Below are positions 12,859 through 22,777 of a stretch of 64,000 nt of DNA, one piece after another; positions within the stretch are counted from its first letter, which is position 1; each line of letters starts with the position of its first letter. Position numbers and translations under genes: made by a program. Source of the DNA: Sinonovacula constricta (taxonomy: Eukaryota > Mollusca > Bivalvia > Cardiida > Solecurtidae); the NCBI GenBank assembly GCA_007844125.1, contig CM017560.1:5913759-5977758 (forward strand), given 5' to 3'. A model generated the notes under the pieces. It was given only the letters and a program-made list of their open reading frames with translations, had not been told where the DNA came from and made no database searches.

Positions 12859-14233
12859 ATTAACTGCAGTCTTCATCACCATGCCATGCTATCAATGCCT
12901 TTTTATTGCAAAATATACAAATATTTGATGTTGCTTATAAATAAATGTAACAGGATAGGAGTTTAATAATTGAACTATTTAATCCAAAACTTGCGATGAT
13001 ATCTGCTATAAAGATTACCATCCTGGATGGTGGCCGGGATGGTCTTCATATGTTTATGTTGATTCAGTGTTACTAATTGTATACAGTTGTAGTCATAATA
13101 GCAGAGTGGGTATATAAGGAGGAATCCAAATAAATCTATAACATCCCTAGCTTTGTAAAAAAAAACACCTCAATGTTTTGTTGCACAACACTGTAAATCA
13201 CAACTGAAAATTGCACACAAAAAAAACTTGTGGGAAAACAAGCTGATAATTATGTGACATCAAATATGATATGAGGTTAATGAAAGCTATTAAAATGCAC
13301 TATCATTCATTCATAAGCCATCTTCCTTGATTTATCCTGTCCCTGGACATTAGTTCATTATTATCCCTTAAAGTACAGAATGTTAGGCCCCACGTCCATA
13401 TAATTACAGGATTATCTTTCTGAATGCAACAATTCTTTAGGGTTGAAGGATTAAGTGTGTTTTTTTTTAATATATAAATACTTAAGCATTAAGTGGTACT
13501 ATCAATGTGCTCTCTACATTATTTTTTTTACAGAAACATAAAGTCATAAATATAGGAAGTTTAATATACCAAAGAGTTTATTTTTGACGTTTAATACTTT
13601 AACAATAAAACAAGCATAAAGCTTACAATAACTAATTGTGCAGAAAACCTAAAACTTCTGGTTTTTGTTTTAATTAAGTTTAATCTTGCAAACTAAAGTG
13701 TTCTCATTCCTCAATTCTTATTCATCATCATTTGAAATCAGGGAGAAACAATATCTTTAATATTTATGCTTCCAATATGCAAACTTCAGCATGAAGCACA
13801 GATATATTACTGAATATGAAGACACTGACTTGTATCATCGTGACAAGAAAACTTAACCCTATTGATACCCTTAGATCACATGATGCATCTATTCATCTAG
13901 ACCTACCGAGGTGCTAAGATACTCCCCCAAAACAATGGACCACACTGTTCACTAATTTCTTCTGCCAACTACCGTACATATTATATAAAACATGCCCAAC
14001 ACTACTTTGTTTAACAAGGAAGTATTTTTTCTGAATGAAAAAATACCTTTCATAAAACAAACAGTATACAAATTACAAAGCTATGCATGGCACATGAGCA
14101 ATGACTGTTGTAGAAGGTAATCCATTACTGCATTCTATCCTTTATCTGCTACACTTGTTAAAACCTATAAAAGGCTACAGTTATTGCCATCTTAATGTAA
14201 AACACAAAAATTTCTAGAAACTGGAATGTAAAC
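12859..14233. other. AT-rich stretch without genes
   Basis: Only small hairpins are visible: CTGCAGT/ACTGCAG near 12851-12868 and ACCATCC/GGATGGT near 13018-13032. No coding evidence. Confidence 0.45.
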
Positions 14234-14326
14234 AGTGCAGATCCTAATCATGCATTTCCCAGTAAGAACTGGTTGATCTGGATCTACACTATCTGCCTTT
14301 GCATAGTCAATTTTTGATTTGCAGGT
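14234..14326 (+). repeat. 57-bp foldback element copy with 36-bp flank
   Basis: The core 14234-14290 begins AGTGCAGATCCTAATCA and ends TGATCTGGATCTACACT, so the outer arms are inverted copies. The flank runs 14291-14326 and ends TTTGCAGGT, at the spacing seen in the other copies. Confidence 0.75.
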
Positions 14327-14744
14327 AAAAAGCTTGTTAATTTATGGACCTGATGCAAATTGTCTATTTTATGACAAATTTAATATTATAAACTTAAAAC
14401 CTCTTAAAAAAGACAAAATAGCCAAATACTCAGTGAGTATCAAATTTTTAAACCAAATGTTTGATTGATGAAATTATTACGCAAAGTAAATGATATTAAA
14501 GCCATTAACAGAGAGGTGGTGTTTATAGGGTGTTCTATGGTATGTGAAGATTGGAACATTAACCAAGGCACAGGTACTTTGTTAATTATAGGCGGTATGA
14601 CCGCCACCCAAACTAAAGCCTACATTATCAGATTTACTAATTCTACTGTATCTTTGTAGCATGATTTATGACAAAAGAGATGTCTTGTCAGAGACAATTG
14701 GGGTTAAAGTAGGATGAGCCGGTACAGACATACTGTTAACTCCT
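14327..14744. other. no feature seen
   Basis: AT-rich DNA between two foldback copies. The short plus-strand frame at 14465-14659 has no support. Confidence 0.45.
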
Positions 14745-14838
14745 AGCCTGCTAAGCACAAATCGACCACATTTGGGCAAAGAGTGTAGATTCACAACAGA
14801 CAACTCCTTCTGGGAGATGTCTGATCTAGATCTGCAGT
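14745..14838 (-). repeat. foldback element copy, inverted orientation
   Basis: The flank AGCCTGCTAAGCACAAA starts 37 bp before the core. The core 14782-14838 begins AGTGTAGATTC and ends CTAGATCTGCAGT. Because the flank is on the left here, this copy is inverted relative to those at 14.2, 21.6, 25.3 and 54.6 kb. Confidence 0.75.
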
Positions 14839-15128
14839 TTTTGGTGGGAAGCCTACAGCAACATGTCCAAGCACTTTGCATGTAGAAGAAAAAACACTAA
14901 GATTAAAGAATCAGTACTGATCCTGGACATATAGTTATTAGTGGTAACACATTAACCCAGACACAGATAGTAGGGCCGAGACTCACAGAGAAAAGGGTCA
15001 ATGTTCATACAAGGCCAATGCTAGAGTTTGGTTTGGTTTTTGCTGTTAACCTGTATCATACTTGATTGTTATTTACTTGCTTTCAAACTTTTATATAAAC
15101 TTACCAGTAATACAAATAATTGAGACTA

Positions 15129-15745
15129 AAGATCCAATAGTGTAGATCCTGATCAGACAGCCATAGTGTAGATCCCAATCAAATAGCTATAGTGTAGATC
15201 CCAATGAGACAGCTATAAAGTAGACTCCAATCAGAGAGCTAAAGTGTAGATCCTAATCAGACTGCTATAGTGTTGATTCTGATCAGACAGCTAAAGGATA
15301 AATCCCAATCAGACAGCTAAATTGTAGATCCTGATCAGACAGCTATAGTGTTGATTCTGATCAGACAGCTAAAGGATAAATCCCAATCAGACAGCTAAAT
15401 TGTAGATCCTGATCAGACAGCTATAGTGTTGATTCTGATCAGACAGCTAAAGGATAAATCCCAATCAGACAGCTAAATTGTAGATCCTGATCAGACTGCT
15501 ATAGTGTTAATTCTGATCAGACAGCTAAAGTGTAAATCCCAATCAGACAGCTAAATTGTAGATTCTGATCAGACTGCTATAGTGTTGATTCTGATCAGAC
15601 AGCTAAAGGATAAATCCCAATCAGACAGCTAAATTGTAGATCCTGATCAGACTGCTATAGTGTTGATTCTGATCAGACAGCTAAGGATAAATCCTAATCA
15701 GACAGCTAAATTGTAGATCCCAATCAGGCAACTATAGTAATTCAT
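15129..15745 (+). repeat. 26-bp array with 78-bp trimeric higher-order unit
   Basis: The monomers are 26 bp and share GATCAGACAGCTA. Three monomer types alternate, starting GTAGATCCTG, GTTGATTCTG and ATAAATCCCA. The first type recurs at 15324, 15402, 15480, 15558 and 15636, exactly 78 bp apart. The monomer core TGTAGATCCTGATCAGACAG is the left arm of the dispersed foldback element, so this array is an amplified arm. Confidence 0.93.
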
Positions 15746-16283
15746 GCTAACCATGTTGATATAAGGCAATATCCTCATGCACATTATATCTCCCAATGAC
15801 TTTCTTTCATTTGAAGACAAATCATAGTACTGCTTTCATAATAAAAGCATGATATAAACACTAGTATTACTCCTAGTACTATATTTGGACAACAGGTTAA
15901 ATACCCAGCAGCTATTGTGGTGTTGCATGCATGCAAGGCAAGTTCAACCAGTTTCATTTTTAAGCAATGTATTTCTTTGTGCATGACCTTGATATTTAAG
16001 TAATCACCACATGATAATGACATTCTGTTAGGTACTATTATTACATTAATCATACATGATTTATGCAGCTTGTCTTTTTAAAGAACACATCCCCTAAATG
16101 CACCTAATTCAAAATTTCAGTTCCTTTGAAGTTAGTCCTCTGCTCATTTAAATATTGGTGTCGGCAAGAAATATCAAAGCTTACCTTGAAGGTAATGAGC
16201 TATTTTTCTGCTGTTTGCATGATAAATCAATGGTGTGAAGAAAGTAACAATAAATTATAAATTCTGATTGCACACATCTGCCA
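15746..16283. other. no feature seen
   Basis: The minus-strand frame at 15784-16053 is open by chance in AT-rich DNA. I see no splice borders or family motif. Confidence 0.45.
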
Positions 16284-16384
16284 GGAAATGCAGTCGATGC
16301 AAGTACGAAATCAACAAGATGGTGTCTATCCATCACTGCATGACTTGCAAGCAACCATTGACAGACTACAGATGGTCAATTTCT
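16284..16384 (+). CDS. candidate terminal exon, product unknown
   Basis: After CACATCTGCCAG, an acceptable 3' splice site, a plus-strand frame encodes EMQSMQVRNQQDGVYPSLHD and ends QATIDRLQMVNF with a TAG stop. The peptide is polar, with Gln/Met/Leu spacing compatible with a short amphipathic helix. An AATAAA signal follows at 16439-16444, 55 bp after the stop, as expected for a last exon. I do not recognise the family. It lies about 430 bp from the oppositely oriented start exon at 16808-16974, which would place the two transcripts tail-to-body on opposite strands. It is only 33 codons long, so chance is a real alternative. Confidence 0.3.
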
Positions 16385-16438
16385 AGACTACTAGACTGCC
16401 ATTAAGTCAAAATTAAGTCATTAAAGCACACTTTTTTG

Positions 16439-16444
16439 AATAAA
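16439..16444 (+). terminator. AATAAA polyadenylation signal, candidate
   Basis: Canonical hexamer 55 bp after the stop of the candidate terminal exon. A single hexamer in AT-rich DNA is weak evidence by itself. Confidence 0.3.
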
Positions 16445-16807
16445 GATGGAGATGGAGATAGATGATCTGGATCTACAAAGTTTGCTTTAGAATTGTAAAT
16501 AAGTGGTTAGCTACATCTGACAAATTATAAAAATGTGATCTACTAAGTTAGTGGGACTTAATTTTACCTAGAAAGAAAAACACACCCCAAATGTACATTC
16601 AAGTAAGTGAATAATAACTAATAAAGGTAACACACAAACAACACAATATCTACAATTAAAATTTCAACACAATTAATAATGGGATTACTAATTTTGTTTA
16701 GCAAACTGTTATACACATGTTACACAGTCAACACCTAGATCTGTAAGGCATTTAGATTCATGGAACTGAGCACAAAAACATACAGTTTATACAGACACAT
16801 TCCATAC
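16445..16807. other. no gene; one foldback half-arm
   Basis: GATGATCTGGATCTACAAAG at 16461-16480 matches the right arm of the foldback family without a left arm. Otherwise this is plain AT-rich DNA. Confidence 0.45.
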
Positions 16808-16974
16808 CTGCAGACTTTGTCTTCCTGTCCTTAGATGAGTTGCGTGGGTGGGGCGCATGACGGTGATCATGTGACGTCACTTGGTGGCTTGACGAGTCAC
16901 GACCGCCACGATGCTCCTCATCTGATGAAGACATCGTCATCGACGCTCATTTACATTGTCCTGGGTCTTCATAC
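16808..16974 (-). CDS. initiating exon of a Ser/Asp/His-rich protein (partial gene)
   Basis: This is the best coding candidate in the window. On the minus strand the exon follows CCTATTCCAG, contains ATG at 16940-16938, and ends GCAG|GTATGG at 16808 (phase 1). The peptide begins MTMSSSDEEHRGGRDSSSHQ and continues with His, Asn, Ser and Lys-rich sequence ending RKTKSA. This is a charged, probably disordered N-terminus of the sort common in nuclear and RNA-associated proteins. All three frames have a stop just 5' of this region and the main frame has TGA three codons before the ATG, so this is a start exon and not an internal one. An 11-codon upstream frame ends in a TGA that overlaps the start as ATGA. 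The family cannot be told from this segment. The 5' border could alternatively be a donor (CAG|GTATGA). Confidence 0.55.
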
Positions 16975-18649
16975 CTGGAATAGGGATAAACAGCTAATTG
17001 CTACTACTAACTAGAAAAAGTCTCCAAGCTTTCTATCCTTTAGTAATCAGGCCTAGATTCCCAGAGGAAGCTTTCTGGGCGAGATCTGCACAATTTTTTC
17101 TCTATGTCTGCAGCATTAAGTTTTGTAATGTATGCATTAAGCAATCAGCAAATAATGTAACAATACCAAGTATTTAAGGTGAAAAATGCTCATCACAATG
17201 TCCAACGCCTTAAATATTGTATTAAGAAACAAAAGTATTTGAACAGCTAGCTGTGGAAGAAGGAAAAATTCGGTCTAAAAGAAAAAATATATTTATTTAT
17301 GTTTGTAGAAAAACAAAGTGAAACAAGTATTAATTTTGCAAGCTGTGAAGTGAGAAACTAATAAATTAATATTTCAAGCAGCATAAAATAAAAACAAGTG
17401 TAAATGTTAGCAACTGTACGAAAATAAAAAAATAATAATTTAAAAACAAAATATTGCTGAAACCAATAAATTATATTCAACAAACAAAGCTATGTGCAAA
17501 CAAGCAGACCAACATTACACTTAAACTAGGTCAACTGTTGGTCTGCCTTACAAGAACGCATACTGACATTAAAAACACTGTTGTGCTTTTAATTAAAGGT
17601 AATGGTTATTAGTCCTTCCATAATCACTTGTATATAGTGCACATTTTTTTCCCTGATTTTAGCAACCTCAACTTTGGCCATGTGAACTCTCCCATTCTGG
17701 AGGGAGACTCCCACTTTTAAAAATCAAAATTACTTGAAAATGAGGGCTGTTTACACGTTTTCAGGAATCTCCCTATTTGGAAACAGGTAACTTTCTTCTT
17801 TGTTTATATGCAAATAATAAATCTCCCACTTTACCAGAAAAAAATCTCCCACTTTGGTCTCAGAAAAAGTTCACATGTTTATTAGGGGTGCACACAAACT
17901 TCAAAAACAATCTTTTCTTCAGGTCTTTCCTTTTTGCCAACTAATTCCTGCATTTACATTGTTAAGTCATTGTTTTATAGGAAAAAACAGCAGTAAACTT
18001 GTATGTGTAATACATTTTAAAGAAATTAAATCACAAAACAAACAATTCACAGCTATATATGTATTTTAAGAATGACTAAATCAAAAAGCAAAAGTAATGA
18101 GCTTTTAAAATATAATAAGAATGAACTTGGTTGGCATGTGGCACAATTTAAGAATAAAACAAACAATAATTAAGGAAAAGCAAAAAAAAAGATTTATTTC
18201 TTAAAAGCAAAATGTTTCAATTTTACTTTTTATGAAGAGTCTTGAAGACGAATAAACTTCTGAATGTTTCATCTTAAAGAAATTTTCTTTACAGAAATTG
18301 CAAAAAGTAAATCAATGATCATAAAAAATATCATTTTTAACATAAATGTTACCTTAATTAGATATGGTTACTGTTAATACCATTGGTAAATAAAACAATT
18401 AACTCTTATTTAAACTAAATATTATTTTCTTATGTTTAGAAAAATTGAATCTTTTCGAAAATGTATTGAGTTTATTTGACAAAGGTGTTTTTTGTGTTCA
18501 AAGGTCACTTATCTGAACCAGTTCTAAATTTATAAAAAAAAATGGCAAATTAAAAAAGAAAGTATTTGACAATTTACTGAAATTTTGTTTAAATCTCTCA
18601 GATGTTCTTTACCTTAGTAGTTTGAGTTGATAGACGAGAAAAAAACTTC
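16975..18649. other. AT-rich stretch with short imperfect repeats
   Basis: No gene is supported. From 17690 to 17870 the motif CTCCCACTTT recurs three or more times in imperfect repeats. The rest is A/T-rich with many homopolymer runs. Confidence 0.45.
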
Positions 18650-19060
18650 AATCTACTCTAGACAGCATTCATCTGCTTTTGGCCGAACAAAAAAATACAA
18701 GCAGAAAAGCCTTCCCATTGAAAGTATTTTCACATCATGCCTAGTTAGAATTGAATAACGCCACAACCTCCAATCTTGGAGCTAATTCATGCTGTCCCCT
18801 ATTCAATCTGCAGTCAAGAGCATTTGCTAACAATTTTTTAAAACCCTCGCCATCATTCAATTACTTTTATGTTAGCCAATCGCCAGTTAAATTGCATAAA
18901 ACTTGCAAAGGAATACAGTTTGAGCCTTCCTTTCACAGCAAAACTCAATACAGGTCTTACAAATTCAACAAGGTATTTACGCTATAATGCTTGGCCGTTC
19001 GAAGGTTTTTCGACTACGGGTGTCGGGTAAAGTGAGCTATTGAGGCGGCCCTTAACACTT
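18650..19060. promoter_or_regulatory. possible promoter-like region, weak
   Basis: Richer in C, G and CpG than the AT-rich flanks. There is a CCAAT-box-like GCCAATCGCC at 18875-18884 and a CpG cluster near 18990-19050 (CGTTCGAAGG, CGACTACGGGTGTCGGG). It lies about 1.7-2 kb upstream of the minus-strand start exon, so it could hold that gene's 5' untranslated exon. There is no initiator or TATA element I would rely on. The plus-strand frame 18751-18987 has no independent support. Confidence 0.18.
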
Positions 19061-19689
19061 CTGAAGAGTGGAAAATAGGACTGAGGATGGGGTTAATTCT
19101 TCCATTGAAGATTTTGTCAGTTTTCTTTTCTTGCCTTCAGGCACTCATAATTTAAGGACCATGACTCTACACTGTCAAAAAAAACAGTTACTAACTCTTG
19201 GAATGATATTTCTATTTTCTCTGAGCTACTAATTGTAACAGGTAGCAGATGGGAACAATATGTTTGCTTTTTTTCCAATGAAGATCAAATTTCATATCCT
19301 CTTTAAACTGGACGTAAATGGACTGTGTGTGGCTGTAACTAACTTTCTGCTACATAAGATTAAATAAGTAAAAGTTTTTATTTTTTACCTTACCTTACCT
19401 TACCTATACCTTACTTCAGCTGAAGTGTCTTTTAATTTTTAACCCCCAATTTCATGTTTATTAAGTTCTTTTACTATCTTGATAACAAGCAAAGAACAAT
19501 ATGTTAAGTTGGCCACAAACTAAGCTCTATATAAATACTTTCTTTTTAAAACTGTAGAACTAATGTCAAAATTAATGAAAATCTGTACTTCCTTTACCTG
19601 ACATTTGCCAGCATCTTAAGCAAAGGCTTGGTCAAGTAAAAACTTAAATATGGAGATTTTAAAAGAAAACATCATCCAACTGCAACAGG
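19061..19689. other. no gene; short ACCTT repeat
   Basis: TTACC repeats lie at about 19385-19413. Nothing else is recognised. Confidence 0.5.
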
Positions 19690-19840
19690 AAAACCTTGAA
19701 ATGGGATTTGCCAGCATTTTTGCCGATACTGTGCAGTGACATTTCTATCATTATAGCACAGGGGCACTTATGAGGTGCCCAGGGACTGAACCCAGCCGTT
19801 CCATTATACTGACACCGTCTTGTCAGGTGTAATGCTGTCC
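19690..19840 (-). mobile_element. possible tRNA-like SINE head, diverged
   Basis: On the minus strand GGTTCAGTCCC fits a pol III B box, and TGTCAGTATAATGG lies upstream where an A box would be. Downstream is GTGCTATAATGATAG, which resembles the family A tail TTGCTATAATGATCA. The conserved family A body is missing. No flanking duplication was found. Confidence 0.3.
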
Positions 19841-20929
19841 TCTTAGCCCCGAACACCATGATTTTCTTTCTATCACACTGTCTAACTTTAAGTACTATAT
19901 GCTGTAGAAAAATAGTGACCATCCATTGCACAATGCCAATCCCTTTGACAAAATGCCCCCCCCCCCCAAAGACTCACTACATTTTCAACATACCAACAAA
20001 AAATGACCCCAAGATGAGGGTCTAAGTTGTGAATTAAATAAAAGCCATGTGTGAAAACACATCCCTCCATTCTACAATGTCTGATCTGCACCATAGTTTC
20101 TCCCCAGGTTTCTTGAACCAATGGCTGCTCCCTGCTGAGTTCTAACCCCATTCAAAACATATTTCTTCAGAAGGCTGGATATCCCTCTCATGCTGAAGTT
20201 TATTTATAACCCATACAATTCTTTATTCATTTTTTTTACATAGACATCAAAAGATACCTACTGGAAACTCAGCACCTACTAGTGACGAACATGAGCAGGC
20301 TGGTCAAGATCTGCACTATTTACTTAATGCCTAATTAATTAATGCTAACCAGGTTACAATAAACCTTCCTCAGCTTCATTATCTCATAGCCCAGCTACTC
20401 TGATACATATGTATACCTTGAGGTGTTTTTTCCTACTTTAATAACTAATCATTTTATGACTTCATCAGCTTTCACAAGTGCCACCCTCCCCCTGCAACCC
20501 ACACACCAAATAGTTTAGAAATGACCTAATACATAATCATATAACTTAATTTTGTTTGTTTAGTTGTTTCGTTTCAATTGCATATTTTGCTTTCATGTCC
20601 AGTGTTGCTATAAAAGTTTTAAGTAAACCATATCAAATGCAACTGGCTAATATGGAGTCTCACTGTCTGAAAACTATTTTAATTAAAGACATACTACTCA
20701 ACACCAATAAAAATATTATGAATATTAATTTGAACCATATGAACATATAAATATAATGTATATGAATACATTTTATATTTGTATCAAAATTGTATATGAT
20801 GTATAAACAATAATAAAGACAGTGTTGTATCAGATAAAAATAGAAATGACTTTGAGCCTACTAATTAATTAAACAATTGGTACAAAGCTGAAGACTTTAA
20901 TCTCTTAATTTGCTAACCAATGATCCTGC
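19841..20929. other. no gene; poly-C run
   Basis: Twelve C residues at 19956-19967. An orphan right arm of the foldback family (CAAGATCTGCACTATTTAC) is at about 20306-20324. Other frames are chance. Confidence 0.45.
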
Positions 20930-21150
20930 TTGATTTTTGTTTTTGAAATACATTGCAGCTTCCTTTTATGATCATTATAGCAATGTCCAGCTTTTTGGTG
21001 GAGGAAGACCTCAAAGACGTGTCTGGGTAGAACCACTGGTGCACAACAAGTCTTCTGGAAGGCCGTCTCACAGTAAGTAATTCGCCCCGAACGGGACTCA
21101 AACCCACGCGGTGAGAGGCTAAGCAGTCAGAGGAGAGGTCATGCTTCAGA
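20930..21150 (-). mobile_element. SINE family A copy 2
   Basis: Minus-strand copy with the same body as copy 1: GTCTTCCTCCACC, GTGGTTCTACCCAGACA and TGCTATAATGATCATAA, with a tail in TTTCAAAAACAAAAA. The B-box-like GGTTTGAGTCCC is intact. The A-box region is diverged. No clear flanking duplication, consistent with an older insertion. Confidence 0.8.
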
Positions 21151-21303
21151 ACATAATGTACATCCAACCCCAGTGAGTGCAGTCTGATCAGGACATGAAC
21201 TATTTGCGACCAAATCTCTAGCAATATGTCTTCTTGTTGTTTATATGAAGCTGCTGTTAGCCAATAACTAAGAATTTAAAGTGATTGCAGGTTATGGGTT
21301 AAA

Positions 21304-21549
21304 TTAGTTGCCATGGAAATTCATTGGATGTTCAAGAGTTACAAAAGAAACACAGGCTTCCCCCATCTGTCCTCTGACTTCTACTTCCAGACTGGTGTAC
21401 CAACCTTCATCTACTTTATGTAAACACTTGTGAAGAAAGACATCTTCCGTTTCCCTAGTTACCCCCAGATAAAGGAGAGAGGGCATGGTGCTCCGATATG
21501 AGGTAACCTTATACGCTTGCAGATAGTTTTGCTTATAGCCCGTATCATG
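21304..21549 (-). CDS. candidate last exon, product unknown
   Basis: A minus-strand frame open for about 81 codons from a TAG at 21552-21550 to a TAA at 21306-21304. It includes TRETEDVFLHKCLHKVDEGW and VEVRGQMGEACVSFVTLEHP. The mixture of charged, aromatic and small residues is unlike the Ile/Tyr/Asn/Lys-rich chance frames nearby. The leading TAG with a T-rich stretch before it could be a splice acceptor. An internal ATG at 21486 is possible. No AATAAA lies close downstream on the minus strand, so it may not be a true terminal exon. No family is recognised; a fragment of a decayed mobile-element protein is an alternative. Confidence 0.33.
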   Translation of the reverse strand, partial: HDTGYKQNYLQAYKVTSYRSTMPSLLYLGVTRETEDVFLHKCLHKVDEGWYTSLEVEVRGQMGEACVSFVTLEHPMNFHGN

Positions 21550-21631
21550 CTACATTTGTTAAAAACCCATAATATATTCTTAGGGTTTTTGGTTTGTATG
21601 TTTATGTTAATATTGAAATATACAAAATAAC

Positions 21632-21744
21632 AGAGACTTAGTAGCAAAAAGTGTAGATTTTGATCAGACAGGTCTCATAAGGGGATGTCTTAGATCTACA
21701 CTTTCTGCCTTAGTGTGATAAGTTTCTGTTTAGCAGGCTCATAG
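21632..21744 (+). repeat. foldback element copy with full flank
   Basis: The core 21650-21702 begins AGTGTAGATTTTGATCAGAC and ends TTAGATCTACACT. TCTGCC follows at once, and the flank ends TTTAGCAGGCT at 21729-21739, 37 bp after the core. That terminus is the reverse complement of the left flank of the copy at 14.75 kb, so the orientation is defined. Confidence 0.8.
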
Positions 21745-22728
21745 CTAAAACCAGAGGTCCATGGAAATTAAACACCCAGAAATAACTTCTATAATTACCC
21801 ACAATCTGATATAGCACTGCTTTGTTTATGTACAAAACACTTCCCTCTTGCTTCACAATATGCTCACAGTTAAGACTGCTAGATTATGTGTTTTGCAATC
21901 GGGTGTATACACGTAACTGGTATCATAAAACTGCAAAATATTTGAAATTATGAACCCCAAAACTGGCAACCAAAAACTATATTTTGATTTTATATGATTA
22001 TTTATATAGCAGTATGCAGCATAAACTATGCAAGTAACTAAGAGCAAAGACAGTAGCAATTTTCAGACAGCTAAAACTGCACACCTTTCACATTCTTAAC
22101 AGCAAGCTACATAAAGATGATTTATTATCATTTTACAAATTTGAATGGCATGTGGATATACTGCAGAACATACAGCAATGTCTCCCAATAATTGGAAAAA
22201 TGTTTTTAAAGGACTTTTAAAAATGTTGCATTTACTGCAATAAAACTGAAATCAATAAACAAAGTAATTTACAAACATCTCCTATTTGTATTTAAAGAAT
22301 TGTTTAAACATAATGAGAAATAATCATGAAGTAAAAAGTGCAGTATTGTCTGGAAAATGATGATGTAAAACCATAGCATGAGCAAGGTATACAGAAACAA
22401 ACTTGAGATAGTTTGAGATGGAGAGAATACTTGCATAAACTCTGTTTCTCAAATATAATCAAAGAAGCATGAAAAACAGTCTCCATGTCTAAGCCCGAGG
22501 TTCTCTTTAATAAATAATCAAGTAAAAACACATCAAAATGATTATATCAGAGGCATGAAAATTGTGTCACAATCAGATTATGGTCTTGAAGAATTATTAA
22601 TCAATAAAAGCAATAGAAATCACAAATCATTTCATCTTAATCTTTTAAATTTCTTGTGGACTGTGTCATAAGAATTATACAATTGTCATTTGCAACTGAA
22701 GTTACTAATCTGACTAGAACCTGGAACT
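21745..22728. other. no feature seen
   Basis: AT-rich DNA with short chance frames on both strands. No repeat stands out. Confidence 0.45.
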
Positions 22729-22777
22729 TCAAGGTCAGATGGGGACACATGGCTCTGCTGGGTCAGGTCAGGTCACC
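22729..22777 (+). promoter_or_regulatory. cluster of nuclear-receptor-type half-sites
   Basis: TCAAGGTCA at 22729-22737 matches the extended monomer site of NR5A/ERR-type receptors. GGGTCAGGTCAGGTCACC at 22760-22777 holds three GGTCA half-sites 5 bp apart. It lies in a moderately GC-rich 400-bp island (22690-23120) within AT-rich DNA. Such clusters arise by chance too, so this is a weak regulatory call. Confidence 0.22.

Noticed and set aside
14666..14881. 71-codon minus-strand frame
   Set aside because: It lies over a foldback element copy and reads its palindrome; no coding support.
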